From NCBI RefSeq assembly GCF_000237925.1, contig NW_017386123.1, positions 79,239 to 143,238 on the forward strand: DNA of 64,000 nucleotides. Reading direction: 5' to 3'. The notes below the pieces were generated by a model, which made no database searches, was not told the origin of the DNA, and saw only the letters and a program-made list of their open reading frames with translations. How positions within the stretch are numbered: position 1 is the stretch's first letter; each line of letters starts with the position of its first letter. Shown piece by piece: positions 47,212 through 58,984 of the stretch. Position numbers and translations under genes: made by a program. Origin of the DNA: Schistosoma mansoni (Eukaryota > Platyhelminthes > Trematoda > Strigeidida > Schistosomatidae).

Positions 47212-47430
47212 ATCAGTATGGAGTTGTCAAGATTATTATGTTTTTGATTGAGATCATGAACTGATTGGTGTTAGACCACCATTGAAAACCTGGAAGCAGT
47301 GGACGGCTGTTTTGTCCTATTGTGGGACTCCTCAGCAGTGAGCACCCACGATCCTGCTCGCGGGATTGGAACACAGGGCCTTTGGTCTCGCGCGCGAACG
47401 CTCTATCTCTAAACCACCGAGCCGGCATCC
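47212..47430 (-). mobile_element. Sm-alpha-type SINE with tRNA-like head and hammerhead motif
   Basis: On the minus strand the element opens GGATGCCGGCTCGGTGGTTTAG, with an A box (GGCTCGGTGGTTTAG) and a B box (GTGTTCCAATCCC, near 47368-47380) at tRNA spacing. A hammerhead-like segment follows (47292-47338), then a tail ending CAACTCCATACTGAT. Schistosome Sm-alpha repeats are known to combine an RNA polymerase III promoter with a hammerhead ribozyme, and this copy has the same layout. The tail is shared with the unit at 47431-47760. Confidence 0.8.
47292..47338 (-). ncRNA. hammerhead ribozyme remnant
   Basis: The minus strand shows the core CTGAGGA (47335-47329, fits CUGANGA), stem II GTCCC...GGAC closed by a six-base loop, then AAAA where GAAA is required, and a GTC cleavage triplet followed by CACTGC. 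The G-to-A change in the GAAA box should abolish or strongly weaken cleavage in this copy. Layout and sequence agree with the schistosome Sm-alpha hammerhead. Confidence 0.75.
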
Positions 47431-47760
47431 AACGGTGTTAACGTCTAACCTCAACCAATCTACGAGATCGCGCGACCATCTTCCATTGTACTGAGGTAGA
47501 TGCCTGTCTCTACCAGAAACGGATTAACTCCACCGGTCACGGCTTCTAACTAGGACTCCGAGAATCCCCTCACGAAGCTAGTTGCTAGTGAATACATAGT
47601 AATTATCAGTATGGGGTTGTGGAGATTATCATGTTTTTGATTGAGATCATGTATCAACCGATCCACCGAGTTGAGCAACCGTTCACGATCTGTCTGCAAC
47701 GAGTTGGTACCTCACACCAGACCGTGGTTTGAACTCCACTGGTCACTGCTTCTCCCTAGA
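47431..47760 (-). repeat. unit related to the Sm-alpha-type SINE, running into the gap
   Basis: The part at 47604-47655 repeats the tail at 47212-47260 (ATGATCTCAATCAAAAACAT, then ATAATCT..ACAAC.CCATACTGAT on the minus strand). The rest differs. The repeated GTCAC..CTTCT and CC.CTCACGAAGCTAG parts suggest an older related unit. It ends at the N run. Confidence 0.55.
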
Positions 47761-47960
47761 NNNNNNNNNNNNNNNNNNNNNNNNNNNNNNNNNNNNNNNN
47801 NNNNNNNNNNNNNNNNNNNNNNNNNNNNNNNNNNNNNNNNNNNNNNNNNNNNNNNNNNNNNNNNNNNNNNNNNNNNNNNNNNNNNNNNNNNNNNNNNNNN
47901 NNNNNNNNNNNNNNNNNNNNNNNNNNNNNNNNNNNNNNNNNNNNNNNNNNNNNNNNNNNN
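47761..47960. other. assembly gap (200 N)
   Basis: Exactly 200 N, probably a placeholder length. It falls next to SINE/tandem units, a common place for assemblies to break. Open frames across it are not real. Confidence 0.99.
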
Positions 47961-49315
47961 GTGTAATATTTGTTTTATTTCGGGTAGAATATTTTATTGA
48001 AGATATGATATTCGTTGTACCGAATCAACATGAACTATGTTTGGCATAACATGCACCATGCTATTTTATTATAATTTCATGTGTGACTTTTTTGAATCGA
48101 CAATCATATGGGTGTACAAATCAATATATAAATGAGTGTATTTTCGACTAGTCGCGGTGTTTTTGGAGTGAAAAATCTCCATTTGTACAAGTCTTACTTG
48201 TTCTTACATGGAGTCAAGGGAATTGTCTTAGTTACCCGTTTTTAAGTATAAGTACTAGGCGATGCTGACATAGCAATTTAATTTAATGATGACGTGATTT
48301 TTGACATGTTTTGAGGATGAATTTTAGAAGAGTCAATAAATCTTCATTTGTATCAGTCTTTATTCTTTGTGTTATGACTTCACGTCGTGAGGACTGCAGT
48401 GGTTCTTGTTTCTAACTTTAAGCAGTAAGAAAATAGATAAAACAGAGTCGACGCCAGATATAACATTAATCAGCACACGCTACTAAGATGAGACAGTACA
48501 GTTTAGTGATTCAACATTTTTTGAAAATAAATGATACTAGGAATTATCAACAACACTTTTTTGTTCATTAACGACTCCGCATGAAATAACTGTTGTCGTT
48601 ATTTGTCGCTATGTACTCAGCTACAGTGGCATACAACATTACGAAAACAAAGTTCTTAACTAATCAATAAAAAGTATAATGAATAGCATAGATTTAGTAA
48701 ACAACATCAGACTACAATAACGAGATTAAAGCTGAACAGATCAATAATAAAATATTTCTATCTTAGACAAAGAGATGAAGAAAGGGATAAATGAACATGA
48801 AAGATTGTGGAAAAAAAGGAAACGTAACCTTCAAAAATATAATACAAAAGTTGAGGTAATAAGTCAGGATTCAATTCACATTTTAAGAGTAAATAGTTTT
48901 CTTCACTTGATATTACAAATTCAATACTTGATTTGTGCAAAAACCTACCAGAAGATACAATAATTTGGTTATTCACCGGTTCCAAACAGACAATAAAACG
49001 TCTGATATAAACTTATGATTAACAAATGACTGATAATATTATATTATTGTATATTAAGAATACTAATTAATCATTGGACCGATTTACTTAGAGTTACCAA
49101 TAAAATATAGAAACTGTTAGATATTTCGACTCCATTTAACACATGGCACACAAATTTCCACAGTCGATAGGTTAGATTATTTGAACTACATTTTTACAGA
49201 TTTGTAAGCTTTATAAATATACTGATAACATTTTTCTCATCAAAGGATCAAGAATAAATAACCGCAACTATGAGTAAAACCAAGTGTAACATGAAATGAA
49301 TATTGTTAACACAAC
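47961..49315. other. intron sequence, nothing recognised
   Basis: AT-rich intron of the SLC37-type gene. Two blocks near 48150-48210 and 48310-48370 share a CTCCATTTGTACAAGTCTTA / CTTCATTTGTATCAGTCTTT-like string and may be old repeats. Confidence 0.3.
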
Positions 49316-49319
49316 GTAC

Positions 49320-49472
49320 CAACTGAGCCTGTTCCATCAATAATACCTGTTACTGTAGCCAATGCACGAGAATTTCTAGACAATGAAGGATGAGTACCTA
49401 GATCAGCTGAAACTGCCGTCGTAATCAAACTATAAGGACCATTAACAAACAAGCCTAATGGGATTAATAAAC
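49320..49472 (-). CDS. SLC37-type sugar-phosphate/phosphate antiporter, penultimate membrane region
   Basis: The exon follows a TTTTTACACTATTTCAG acceptor and ends at a GTTGGTACGT donor; it is 153 bases (two, 50 codons, one). It reads LLIPLGLFVNGPYSLITTAV, then SADLGTHPSLSRNSRALATV and TGIIDGTGSVG. Human SLC37A2 has FVNGPYALITTAVSADLGTH...ALSTVTAIIDGTGSIG here, so this is a clear family match. SLC37 proteins are 12-span membrane exchangers of the major facilitator superfamily; A1 and A2 exchange glucose-6-phosphate or phosphate for phosphate in the endoplasmic reticulum. The preceding exon must end one base into a codon. It was not found in the rest of the window, so the gene's 5' part lies further right or beyond the edge. 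Confidence 0.9.
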
Positions 49473-49479
49473 CTGAAAT

Positions 49480-50055
49480 AGTGTAAAAATGAGTCATTAG
49501 AAAAGTATATTTTTTAAAGGATCTGTTAAGTATAATAAAAATAATAACAGAACCAGTTCCATTTACAATTTTGAACAATTGATTGATAACACTACTTGAT
49601 TGTCTAAATCTCAGTAGGTAAGAGATAATGTGCAAAAAGTTGAACTGGTCACAAATGCACATCGCGGCGAAATAGATTTCTCACAAAACATGCTAGAAAT
49701 CCAATACATATTAGTTTTCCCTTAGATTATGACTGAATAGGTGGAACTATGTAGATTATGCTACCGTGGATTATTATATACACTTTACTGGGTATGCATT
49801 GAATATGTTGTCCAAGATTTCTATATAATGCTCTAATTATAAGGTTTCACGTAATCCGCTCGCAGATATCTCTTTTATCGTTGTTCATAGTATACGGTCA
49901 ATTAATTACGTGGTTGCTATACATTTTTGTACTGCAAATAACCTAGCTATATACATATTGTGACTTCATATTTGTAGTGGGTTGTTGTCCTGTCACCGGT
50001 GAGTAAGAAATGTAAATCGGCATGTTGTTCTGATAGTGTATGCTGGGGACACAAA
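49480..50055. other. intron sequence, nothing recognised
   Basis: AT-rich; presumed intron of the SLC37-type gene on the minus strand. Confidence 0.3.
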
Positions 50056-50059
50056 GAAT

Positions 50060-50268
50060 TCACGTGGGCCACACCATGTAAGGATACCTTTTTTCTTGGG
50101 GTACCTGAAAAGAAAACTGTATTAAAGGACATGAAAACCTGGGTACGTGACGAAATAGCCCAAGGAACAACTGCTTGAGACCGGACACATACGGTCTTAA
50201 TATTAGGAATATTCGGTGTGTCAGCTCCGTACTTAGAAAGGCCTAACCACTGGGGACGGAAATGAATG
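50060..50268 (-). mobile_element. LINE family A leader fragment, old copy
   Basis: On the minus strand it matches the 5' leader of the complete copy (about 14300-14500): GCCACACC.TG, then CAAC.GCTTGAG.CCGG, and the CGTAC...AGCTC.GT segment. It is more diverged than 51515-51931 and lacks both ends. Confidence 0.65.
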
Positions 50269-50269
50269 G

Positions 50270-51510
50270 ATTAAAATGCCTAGAACACATTTTACAAACA
50301 AAGTCTGTTAACAGATACAGCAGAATGGATATTGAGTTGAGAGCACATTAAGGAATATTTAGCAAAAAAATCGAGTTCTCACGAAGTCTGTCACAAAACA
50401 CAAACTTAAACACAAAGGTTAAGTTCTAACTTCGGAAACTGAATGACCTAGTTTGGTATTGAACGGATTTCAAAACACATATTATTGAAGAATCAGGATT
50501 CAGTGAAAAAGCAATCATGTCATCAATTTCACAGTGTTCAGTGGCTCTTAGACTGATATGACAAGCAGTACTATAAACAATATTGAAAATGTGAAGTTTA
50601 AAGAAACATAAAGAGAATGTTTTACAAAACAACAGTATGCTGAATGGAATACATGAAAAGGCCATTCTTTTTAGTAAATTACGTGCTCACTGCAAACACA
50701 AACTTACAGGTACTTTTAATGCTGACAGAAAGGATGAAGAGTTCATTTTTGTTGGTATTAAAATATTACTTTGTGAACTAGTTGTTCCAAGCGATTCCTA
50801 AAATGATAGGCAACAACATGGAAACCATTCGATAGTTATCATCAATCGAAAAGAAGTGTGGAAGAAAAAAGCACAGATGAGATACTACACAACACTAAGA
50901 CAGAGATTATTCTTTTAATAGACGATTAAAACAATAGCATAATACTTTGTTGGATTCATGCACGCTGTACATTCAGTCAAAAATTGTGATACTAGAAGAA
51001 ATCAATACCAGGCAATATGGTTCGCAGCTGCAAATATCTATACCAAATTGAGGTCCTATCGAGATTCATATAATTCGAATGTAGTTTTCATCACTGATAC
51101 CTGTTACAACGCTACTGGAAATTGATGAATAATTAGTATACACTTTGTCCAACCTTGAGAGAACATATCACAGTATGCATTATCGACTGATACAGGATCA
51201 GATCGATCGGCTTCCAAGTCTCGTGATGACCACGATATTCTTGAATCACTATATTCCAACTTAATGGTTCATAGTTCGTAACTCTTATCAATATGAGATA
51301 TGTCGTGAGTATCGTCTAGTGTCATCCGATGAGCATTCGTTTCACTCTACCCATGACTAATTTCATGGCTTCTAACTAGGGGTTCGTAGACGTTCTCATT
51401 CGAGCCATCAATAGTTACCACGAAAGTTTTAGATTTAAAAAGTGGACAACTTAGACAATCTTAACTAGTTTTTACTATGATGATGACATTTCTTTCTTGG
51501 AAGGATTTGA
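50270..51510. other. AT-rich stretch, nothing recognised
   Basis: Short frames only, none with a recognisable domain. Confidence 0.3.
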
Positions 51511-51514
51511 AAGT

Positions 51515-51931
51515 GACCAACTTGGTCTCGTGTGCTGTTACGGGTATGAGGGCTAATATCACTTCCCGGTTGCCCATACCGTGGAAGGGTATTTCTTGAG
51601 GGACCTGAAAAAGAAGTTGGATTAGTGTTGGTCTTAACGACCTGGGAGCGTGACCGCAGTGCCCAAGGGACAACTGCTTGAGGCCGGTCACGCACGGCCT
51701 TTTTGTGGGGGACTTTTGACGTGTTAGCTCCGTTCTTCAAAGGACCTTACCGCCGGAGACGGAAATCCGTGGGATAAGGCGAGGTGTGCATTTTTAGGGT
51801 CAACCTTTTCTAACCCCACCCCTCCTTGTGGGAAGGCAACATCGCTGTCATGCTGGTTGTCTGAAGGAAACACCTTACTGCCGTCACACCTCTGTACAGT
51901 CGGCAGTACGACTTCACCTTCGGACCTTGGG
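51515..51931 (-). mobile_element. LINE family A leader fragment
   Basis: It closely matches about 14137-14550 of the complete copy on the minus strand (AAGGTCCGAAGGTGAAGTCG near 51925; GGGATAAGGCGAGGTGTGC on the plus strand). Only leader sequence is present; both the first 150 bases and all of the long frame are missing. LINE insertions usually keep the 3' end, so a leader-only fragment needs a later deletion or another route. It keeps the small open frame of the leader. Confidence 0.85.
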
Positions 51932-52114
51932 ATTGCTGTCTCATTATATAAGAGTGTTACAATTAGATTTACGATAGCATTTTCAGGGTGAGTTTAACCA
52001 GCTTCCATCTTTCCACAGTTCGTTCTGCATGCATAAAACTGAAGTCACGTTAAAAATATGACGATTACACATCGGAAAGTATGATGGAGTCTTTCATTTT
52101 TCTATCGAGACTCA

Positions 52115-52471
52115 ATTTAAGTCGTCAGGCAGTTGGATATAGTCTTGGTCAGCGAAGTTATCGTAACCAGTGGTTAGAGACTTTGAATGATATGGCTCAA
52201 AATCGTTTGCTATGTTGCAAGTGCACTCATCCTTTGTCGTCCCCGAAATTCTCAACTTTTGGATTCTCTATATCTCTTTTGTCTCATTAATTTATATTTC
52301 CTCGAATCGTATCCTTGATGTTTAATCTTTTCTATCACCACTCATACTATTAATACCTCTACTCTTCGGGGGCCGGGCCTGACAATTTCATCTCTCTGTA
52401 CCTATGTGGTATGACACCTTGAACTCACATACACACCTATTAGGTTCTACGCTGTGATGGACTGACTGACT
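52115..52471 (+). mobile_element. LINE family A 3' fragment
   Basis: It matches the end of the long frame (YRNQWLETLNDMAQNRLLC) and the 3' UTR, ending in GACTGACTGACTG at 52471. It is 5' truncated, about 180 bases right of a leader fragment in the opposite orientation. Confidence 0.82.
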
Positions 52472-53019
52472 GCCAAACATCCTGATCACAACACAACGAT
52501 GGATACAAATCAGTGACATTAACACTCTCCGAAGGAGTTTGGCTCACTTAAAAGTAACCGTTTCAACTCTGACAACAACACAACAGCTCATGTTTGTGTG
52601 CGTCTGCACTTGAATGGATGTGAAAAAAAAGACAGTTAGGAAGTCGTTTCATGCTAAACCAAAGGATACGAGCTTTAAATATTAGTCCAAAAACGAAACA
52701 ATAAGACAGTTTGTGAAATAAGAAACCAAATAAATGATTTGACAAATTCTGTCAACCTATTCATTAAACTGTTTCCAAAGCCGAAGAACTTCCATCTAAG
52801 ACAACGGATAATTAGTGGCATTTGACAAAGACATCTAATGGTATCAATCATGTTAAATTATGTTATGAGCAAACTGATGATCAAGTCCCTAATTATCCTC
52901 GAGTTTTGTCGGCAAAGATAGTAAATCATTTGCCAAGATTATGAATCTGAACTAATTGAGGTAATTAAGACATGTATTACGTATCACCAACGAACGCTCG
53001 GTTTCCTTGTGTAGGTCTA

Positions 53020-53185
53020 GATTAGAAGAAAGCTAAGAGTGGTCAAACCAAAACATGGTGTCAGTTCATGAAGTCATCGATATTTCGTTTGAGCCGTATT
53101 AGTAGGTTTCAGACTATCTCCGAGTGAATGAGGTTATCATATTTATGGGTAGCGACCGACTTGACTGACTAACGAGTTCTATGAA
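53020..53185 (+). mobile_element. LINE family A fragment, old
   Basis: It matches GAAAGCTA.G.G.GGTCAAACCAAAAC and ATGAAGTCA from the late part of the long frame, then a shortened 3' UTR with TTGACTGACT. It is heavily diverged. Confidence 0.6.
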
Positions 53186-53189
53186 GTCC

Positions 53190-54335
53190 ATCTCGTACAA
53201 AACATGTTGCAAAGTAAACATTTCTATTTGATGTGTTAATTAAGATTCGATTTTTATGTTGATAATTAATTGGTAATTGTGGTTTTGAACACAAACTAGC
53301 ATATACCATGTATATATACATGAACAACAATACTTGAAATGAAGTGAATTCATTTGCTTAATACAATGAAAATTAAGTCAATACAAAGAAAACAACAAAA
53401 TTAGAAAACCTGTGTCAATATATATAGTGAAGGTTATTGTTTTCAAGTGTGATACATAATCCCATCTCACAATCAGTAATGATGTTTTTGCCATGAAATA
53501 AAGGCTAAGTGACTATTATAAATATACATATTTCAACAAAATGTGGTCATGATTCACTTAGTAATATCCAGAAAATTTCAAGGATTAAATGAAACTATTA
53601 CCATTATATTATTCAAGAAAAAACCTGTAAAGTATTTACTTCTACGAGAATCAATATAAAAAACCGACTAAAATTAGTATAAAGAAAAGACTGGATTCTA
53701 CTCAATTGTTAGATGATGATGACTCATCGCGATGAAATGAAACAATTTCGTCCTATTGGAATGTAATTGCTGAGCGTAAACAGTAGGCCATAGAATCATT
53801 TGAGTGCAAAGAAGGATGAATATGACAATTTTTAATGTATAGGCAAAACCTAATGTACACAAATTAGCCTGGCTAATAATAATACATAATAGAACTTTCT
53901 GTATTTAAATAACAGATATGCCTAATCGTCGTTTTGAACATCATATATGAGTAACAATGTAGCCGTCAAATATAATAAGAATTATCTAGTACAGAACTTG
54001 GATAACCTATATATGAATACTTTCGAATGCCTAAAAATGTTATTTACTTTATTAAACAGGTTTACATTTTACAGGACAAATACAAAACAGGTGGACTCAC
54101 TTCAAACGAGTTGCCATCTCTGGTTGGTTGGTTAATGGAACCATAATCCTGTAAAATGTACACAACAGTACAAAACAATACGACACGCAAAAGCAGAGTT
54201 TATTAATTCGATACAAAAATTGCTATAAATATAAACTGTAACTCAATTGCCAAATACAGATTTACTCATCGACTGACTTTTGAGTAACGTTCTTGTCAAG
54301 AGTAGTATTAATACCCGAATGCTCAAACAGTAGTT
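53190..54335. other. AT-rich stretch, nothing recognised
   Basis: Only a 13-base inverted repeat (54063-54075 with 54148-54160) was noticed. Confidence 0.3.
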
Positions 54336-54337
54336 GA

Positions 54338-54416
54338 AATGCAGTTCGAATCTGTGACCCAATGGACGAAAGCTAAGCGGTCTAATTACTAAACCACCTT
54401 TGCATGGTTAAGAAGG
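54338..54416 (-). mobile_element. tRNA-derived SINE head
   Basis: The minus strand reads GGTGGTTTAGTAATTAGACC (A-box region) and CACAGATTCGAACTGC (B box) at tRNA spacing. No complete cloverleaf or CCA end was seen, so a SINE or tRNA pseudogene is more likely than a working tRNA gene. Confidence 0.6.
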
Positions 54417-54419
54417 TGA

Positions 54420-56910
54420 AATATTGCATTGACGGTGTCTGTACGTACGTCCGAAATTTCGGATTGAAGTGAAGTGGTCAAGGGACAACAGATGTTAAAA
54501 CCCGACGTTTAGAAAAGCCCCACACACAATCAATAAGAACTAAACGGATATTAAGGGATAGTACAACTGGATAGATAGCAGGGTTATATTTCTAGTCCGT
54601 ATAATACCATACTCATACGAAATAAACGAGACTATAATTGTTATCAATTCTCTTACTACGACCCAGCTACTCTTATTGTTTCGTAATTTTGGACACTACT
54701 TCATTCGACAAGTCTCAAATGAGAACACGGTTGGACAAGAACATAATTATATTCAAAATAACGAGGTTGGATGGAAGTAAGGGTCAAAATAAGAAAAACG
54801 TTATCATATTATAGTTTTTACATAAGATTCTATAGTCCTCTCCAAGTATCCCCCAGCACTGAGTGGTTAGGAAATAACCAATCAACGTGCCCCAACACAA
54901 TCTTGCACGGAACGTACTGTAATCAAATCTACATCCCGCTAACAATAATTTACAAGCATCATGAACTATTGGTACGAAATGATCTCCATAGATCATTAAA
55001 CATTTAATATATTAAACAATTCGTAGATAAGTCAACATCTTAGTCGTTATGACAAAAGTAATAATTTCGGAACCATATATATTAACCAACACAAAATTAC
55101 AGTGGAAAAATGATTGGGTGACTTACGCCTAATCCAACAGCAGACTAAATTTTTCATTGATATCTAAACTAAGCGATATGAATTAGAATGTGCGGCGGAA
55201 CATTTTTTACTTCAACCAGCTGTCAAAAATATCAGTTCCTAATTTAGCCGATTCCTATCAACTTTAAATGGTGATAGGTCAAGGAATAGTTACCATCAAC
55301 TATGTCCTTACTTGAAAAGTCACTAAGACCCAAGCTGCTAAACAAGATATTTATTCTGACTTAAGAATGAGTAACAGTCCTTTCCTTCACTCTTTTCCTT
55401 CCTTTTTCAACCCCGATTGTAGAGCTGAACTCGCAACATACGGGTCTCTTTTTAGCCCCATCAATATGGAGCTACAGATACTCAAAATCCTTTGGTTCAC
55501 GGACATTTTTAAAAGTTCATAAAAATTAATTTCTATTTTGCATCAAACACGAACAGATAGTATCAGCTAACTAGTATAGGAGCTCCAATGGAGTGTTCTC
55601 GACATGGCCGACCGATGGTTATTTACTAAATGGTAATATTGACTTAGTCCCTAGAACGATCACAAATCATAAATAAAACCACTAGCCATATGAATAGACT
55701 TTTGTATAATAAAATAACATAATTATACACAGAATATGAACACAGAATAAACGTAATAAAATGCCATAGGCTATCGGAAAAAAAGTTTATAGGTGATATG
55801 TGGGCGAGGATGATAATGATTGGTTGTTTCGCTTAGACTTGTAGATAATCTGACAGGTGTTAGATGTGTCATATATTCCCCTACCCTTATTAATTATTAG
55901 TGATTGATTGAAATGTTCATTGTTGTTGGATTGTGTCGGGTTTTGGTGTGGAAATATATTTACGTTCTAATCAGGCCAATCACGTGTTCTTGATCTGAGT
56001 TGTGCTGAAGTCCCGTAAAATAGACACTGGGAGGGAGTCTAGTGTAGATGTTCGTCTAAGGTAAATTGACGTTCCAATCGTGTAAAAAGGAAAACGGACC
56101 ATTATAACAATAGGTCACTCATCCTTCAAACAATTAAGACCTGTTATACGTCATTTTTGGGTATCGTATCAGTACTGACCTTTATATGATTCAACTAAGT
56201 TCGACAAAACATATCACATATGAGATCGCTGACATTATGACGTGTCAACTGCAGGACAGATAACAGTCTTTAAAGGCTGAGTCTAGTGCATTTCACAAAT
56301 CTAATTTCCTGTCCAACTATCAAAGAGTTGTGATAAATACGGATATAAAAGACAGTTAGTCAGTAACCATTAAAAAATAAGAATGCTAGAAGTGACAATC
56401 CAAAACACTTGTTAATATAGTTTAAGTAATTTTGATAATTATTGTCATGATCTTATGCGAAAATTCTATTCAGAATGGTATGACACAATGACACATTCAA
56501 TGTATTTGAACTGTAATTTTCATTATATGTAGTGTTCATACATACCGATGGTTAGGCACAAAGATTGTTTCCACTGACGTTTTGCGACATATAACCATTA
56601 ACTCTATCGAAGTATAAGACAAATATGTTTGCAATACCACAGTCTAAATAAAGCCAAATCATTTAATTTCCTGTTTAAATTGATTCGACATTGATCAAGT
56701 AGAGTGGTGTCCTTAATAAAATACGTGGTTATGTATACAAATTTACTCTATGACCCAATAAATATGTAAGTGATTAGATTCATATCTGACTCTTCTTCTG
56801 GGTAATTTTGATTCCAGTATACATTAAAAATTTGCTTGACGGTAGCTAAACTGATGGGGTTTCAAGTTTGCACTGACTGAATTAACCAGCATATGGTGTT
56901 CTACATATCG
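54420..56910. other. AT-rich stretch, nothing recognised
   Basis: No gene or shared repeat was found. Confidence 0.3.
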
Positions 56911-56914
56911 AATT

Positions 56915-57432
56915 ATTCATTTATTTGAACATATAAATATTGACAGAAAGGGACACCGAATACATATGCGCCACACAAGTCACTTGATTTGCATGTGGGC
57001 AGTGATAATGCCCGGGTGCACAGACCGAAGCAAGTGGTTTTCTTAGGGGCTACACCCGGAGCCTTCAACCTAAAAGTCTGATCCATAAGGCAACGGAGCA
57101 ATGTTAGAAGATGCAGTCACATGGTAGTCGGTGAACAACAATTGATTCATGAGTCATTCGTTCCCTCAGAATCCTGGAGCCCCTAAGCACCACTGGTTTG
57201 GAATCAGAGTGTTTCAACTCCCCTAGGTGGACTTTTCGTGTCCACCAACACGGTTTGGGTGCCGGATATTCGTCTTTATTCCTCTCAACTTCGTAAGCAA
57301 CACCCATGTCGCAAGAAGGCAGTGAGTAGGACTTCCCTGGCAGTAGTTGTATACGCGTGGCCATGTGAGAGCATTTCGAGAGGGGGAGCGGAATCTCCTC
57401 ACCCTTGGTCGTACCAGGGCATCTGAGGGCTA
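56915..57432 (-). repeat. dispersed repeat R, copy 2
   Basis: The same family as 10380-10922, in reverse orientation. Its A-rich tail lies at the left end (56915-56940), and the other end reaches GTACCAGGGCATCTGAGGG, about 60 bases further than copy 1. The plus strand carries the short frame STNTVWVPDIRLYSSQL. Confidence 0.75.
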
Positions 57433-57434
57433 CA

Positions 57435-58208
57435 TATCAAACCAGCTCTTAAAACAAGTAACTCTGATTGACGTAAAATCAGATTGGAAAATTGTTAAGG
57501 AGTCTCCAATCTACGCGTACTAAATACCAAAGTCACTGAGCGTTGGTGTAAACTAAGTAGGACAGTGTAAGCCACCTAATTCAACTGAGAAGTGTTTCTC
57601 AATATGTTAGAAATCAGTTAAGGGCACTAAATCAAATACATTAGTATCAGTCACAAACATACTTGTCTTTCACCTCCATCTGAAAATTGAACAATTTATT
57701 ACTTTGCATCTCCTTATATATTGCCTACTAAGATAATAATTTTTTCTTCTTTTTATTCTATGCTCTTATGAATTGTGATAAGTTGTCAAAAGTTATTACT
57801 CTTTATAATTATGATCACAAAATTCAACTATGGATGGATGGAGTAACTATCTAAATTACTCAGCTTTCAATAAGACTTGAAACATCACTCTTACAGACAT
57901 ACACACGGTTTGCCACAAACTAGATTAAATAAATGTAAAATTAGTAAAAGAATTACATTTACTGTGAAACGCTCTTTATGATTAGTGAAACACTTTATTC
58001 GGAACATTTTAATACAAAATCAAAAAACACATTCGTAACTTCCTATTATCATTTTAAACGGTTAAGTACAAGTTATTGTACATTGGAAATTAAAAAAATT
58101 AACACTTTTCTAATATATTTAAAGTGCTTTAACATACATTTACATTATGCTGGACAGGAGGTTGAATGTCAACAGATTCAGGATCTAAATATAAAAGAAT
58201 ACAACCAG

Positions 58209-58250
<42 letters not shown>

Positions 58251-58980
58251 TTGATTAAATCATATAATTAAGGAGAAATTAACACCAGACATTATATCAG
58301 CACGATAAAATTTACGCCTTATGTCAGACAAACTTTTAGATATTAACATATTAAACAAATAATTTACTAGCAACTAATAGTTAAGAATTTCCTTTATTTT
58401 ACACACATACTGCAAATATTGTTAGCTGTCTATAAAACAGAAGTATTAATTGATTTTCTAGGACATAACTTAGTTGAATAACTGTCAATTATTAACAGTA
58501 ATAACTGTAAGTTGTTCTGAACCTTAAAATAGATTCAAAAATCAAAGCTTTTAAAGTTATTAACAGTATATGTTTTTTTGATGGTATTAAAAGTGAATAT
58601 TTATTTTCCTCAAAATCAGAAGTTATACTAAAAATCTTTTAATTGTACGTAGAAATTTTACAAATACAAAGACTATGAAAAACGACTAAAAGTGGACAGC
58701 TACGTATATTCATGGTACACTTACAGACAGAACATAAAACTTGATAGGATATCGAAGACTGTGGGCAACTAAAGGATTTCACAAAAGCACGCAAATGGTC
58801 TGGTACAACAAAATGTTTAAGAGTCCGCCCAAATTCTCAAAAAGCGCTCAAACGACCATGTGTTCATAGAGTCCGGTAATGAGGTTTTACTCAATGCCAT
58901 CAGGCAGAGAGAAGTCGTTTACAGAAATGAGATGGAAAGTGAACATCCATGTATGAGGACTGAGAAAACACCTGAACAAT
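57435..58980. other. AT-rich stretch with a (TA)n microsatellite
   Basis: No gene was recognised. The open frame at 57978-58271 is produced partly by the microsatellite and is very AT-rich. Confidence 0.35.
58212..58257. repeat. (TA)n microsatellite
   Basis: About 23 uninterrupted TA units. Confidence 0.97.
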
Positions 58981-58984
58981 CAAA

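Larger units (their letters stand above)
44515..49319 (-). other. large intron of the SLC37-type gene
   Basis: A 4805-base phase-1 intron between a GTTGGTACGT donor and a GTTAAATCAG acceptor. It holds a Penelope RT fragment, a hammerhead SINE, a related repeat unit and a 200-N gap, so its true length is not certain. Confidence 0.75.

Noticed and set aside
47641-48049. Open frames across the N run
   Set aside because: They consist largely of unknown residues from the assembly gap.
54063-54160. 13-base inverted repeat with a ~70-base spacer
   Set aside because: Too short to stand out in 64 kb of AT-rich sequence.
54338-54416. Functional tRNA gene
   Set aside because: A and B boxes are present but a full cloverleaf with a paired acceptor stem is not; the same kind of head recurs in SINE-like blocks nearby.
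57978-58271. 97-codon frame ending in a Tyr-Ile repeat
   Set aside because: It is produced by the (TA)n microsatellite and very AT-rich flanks.
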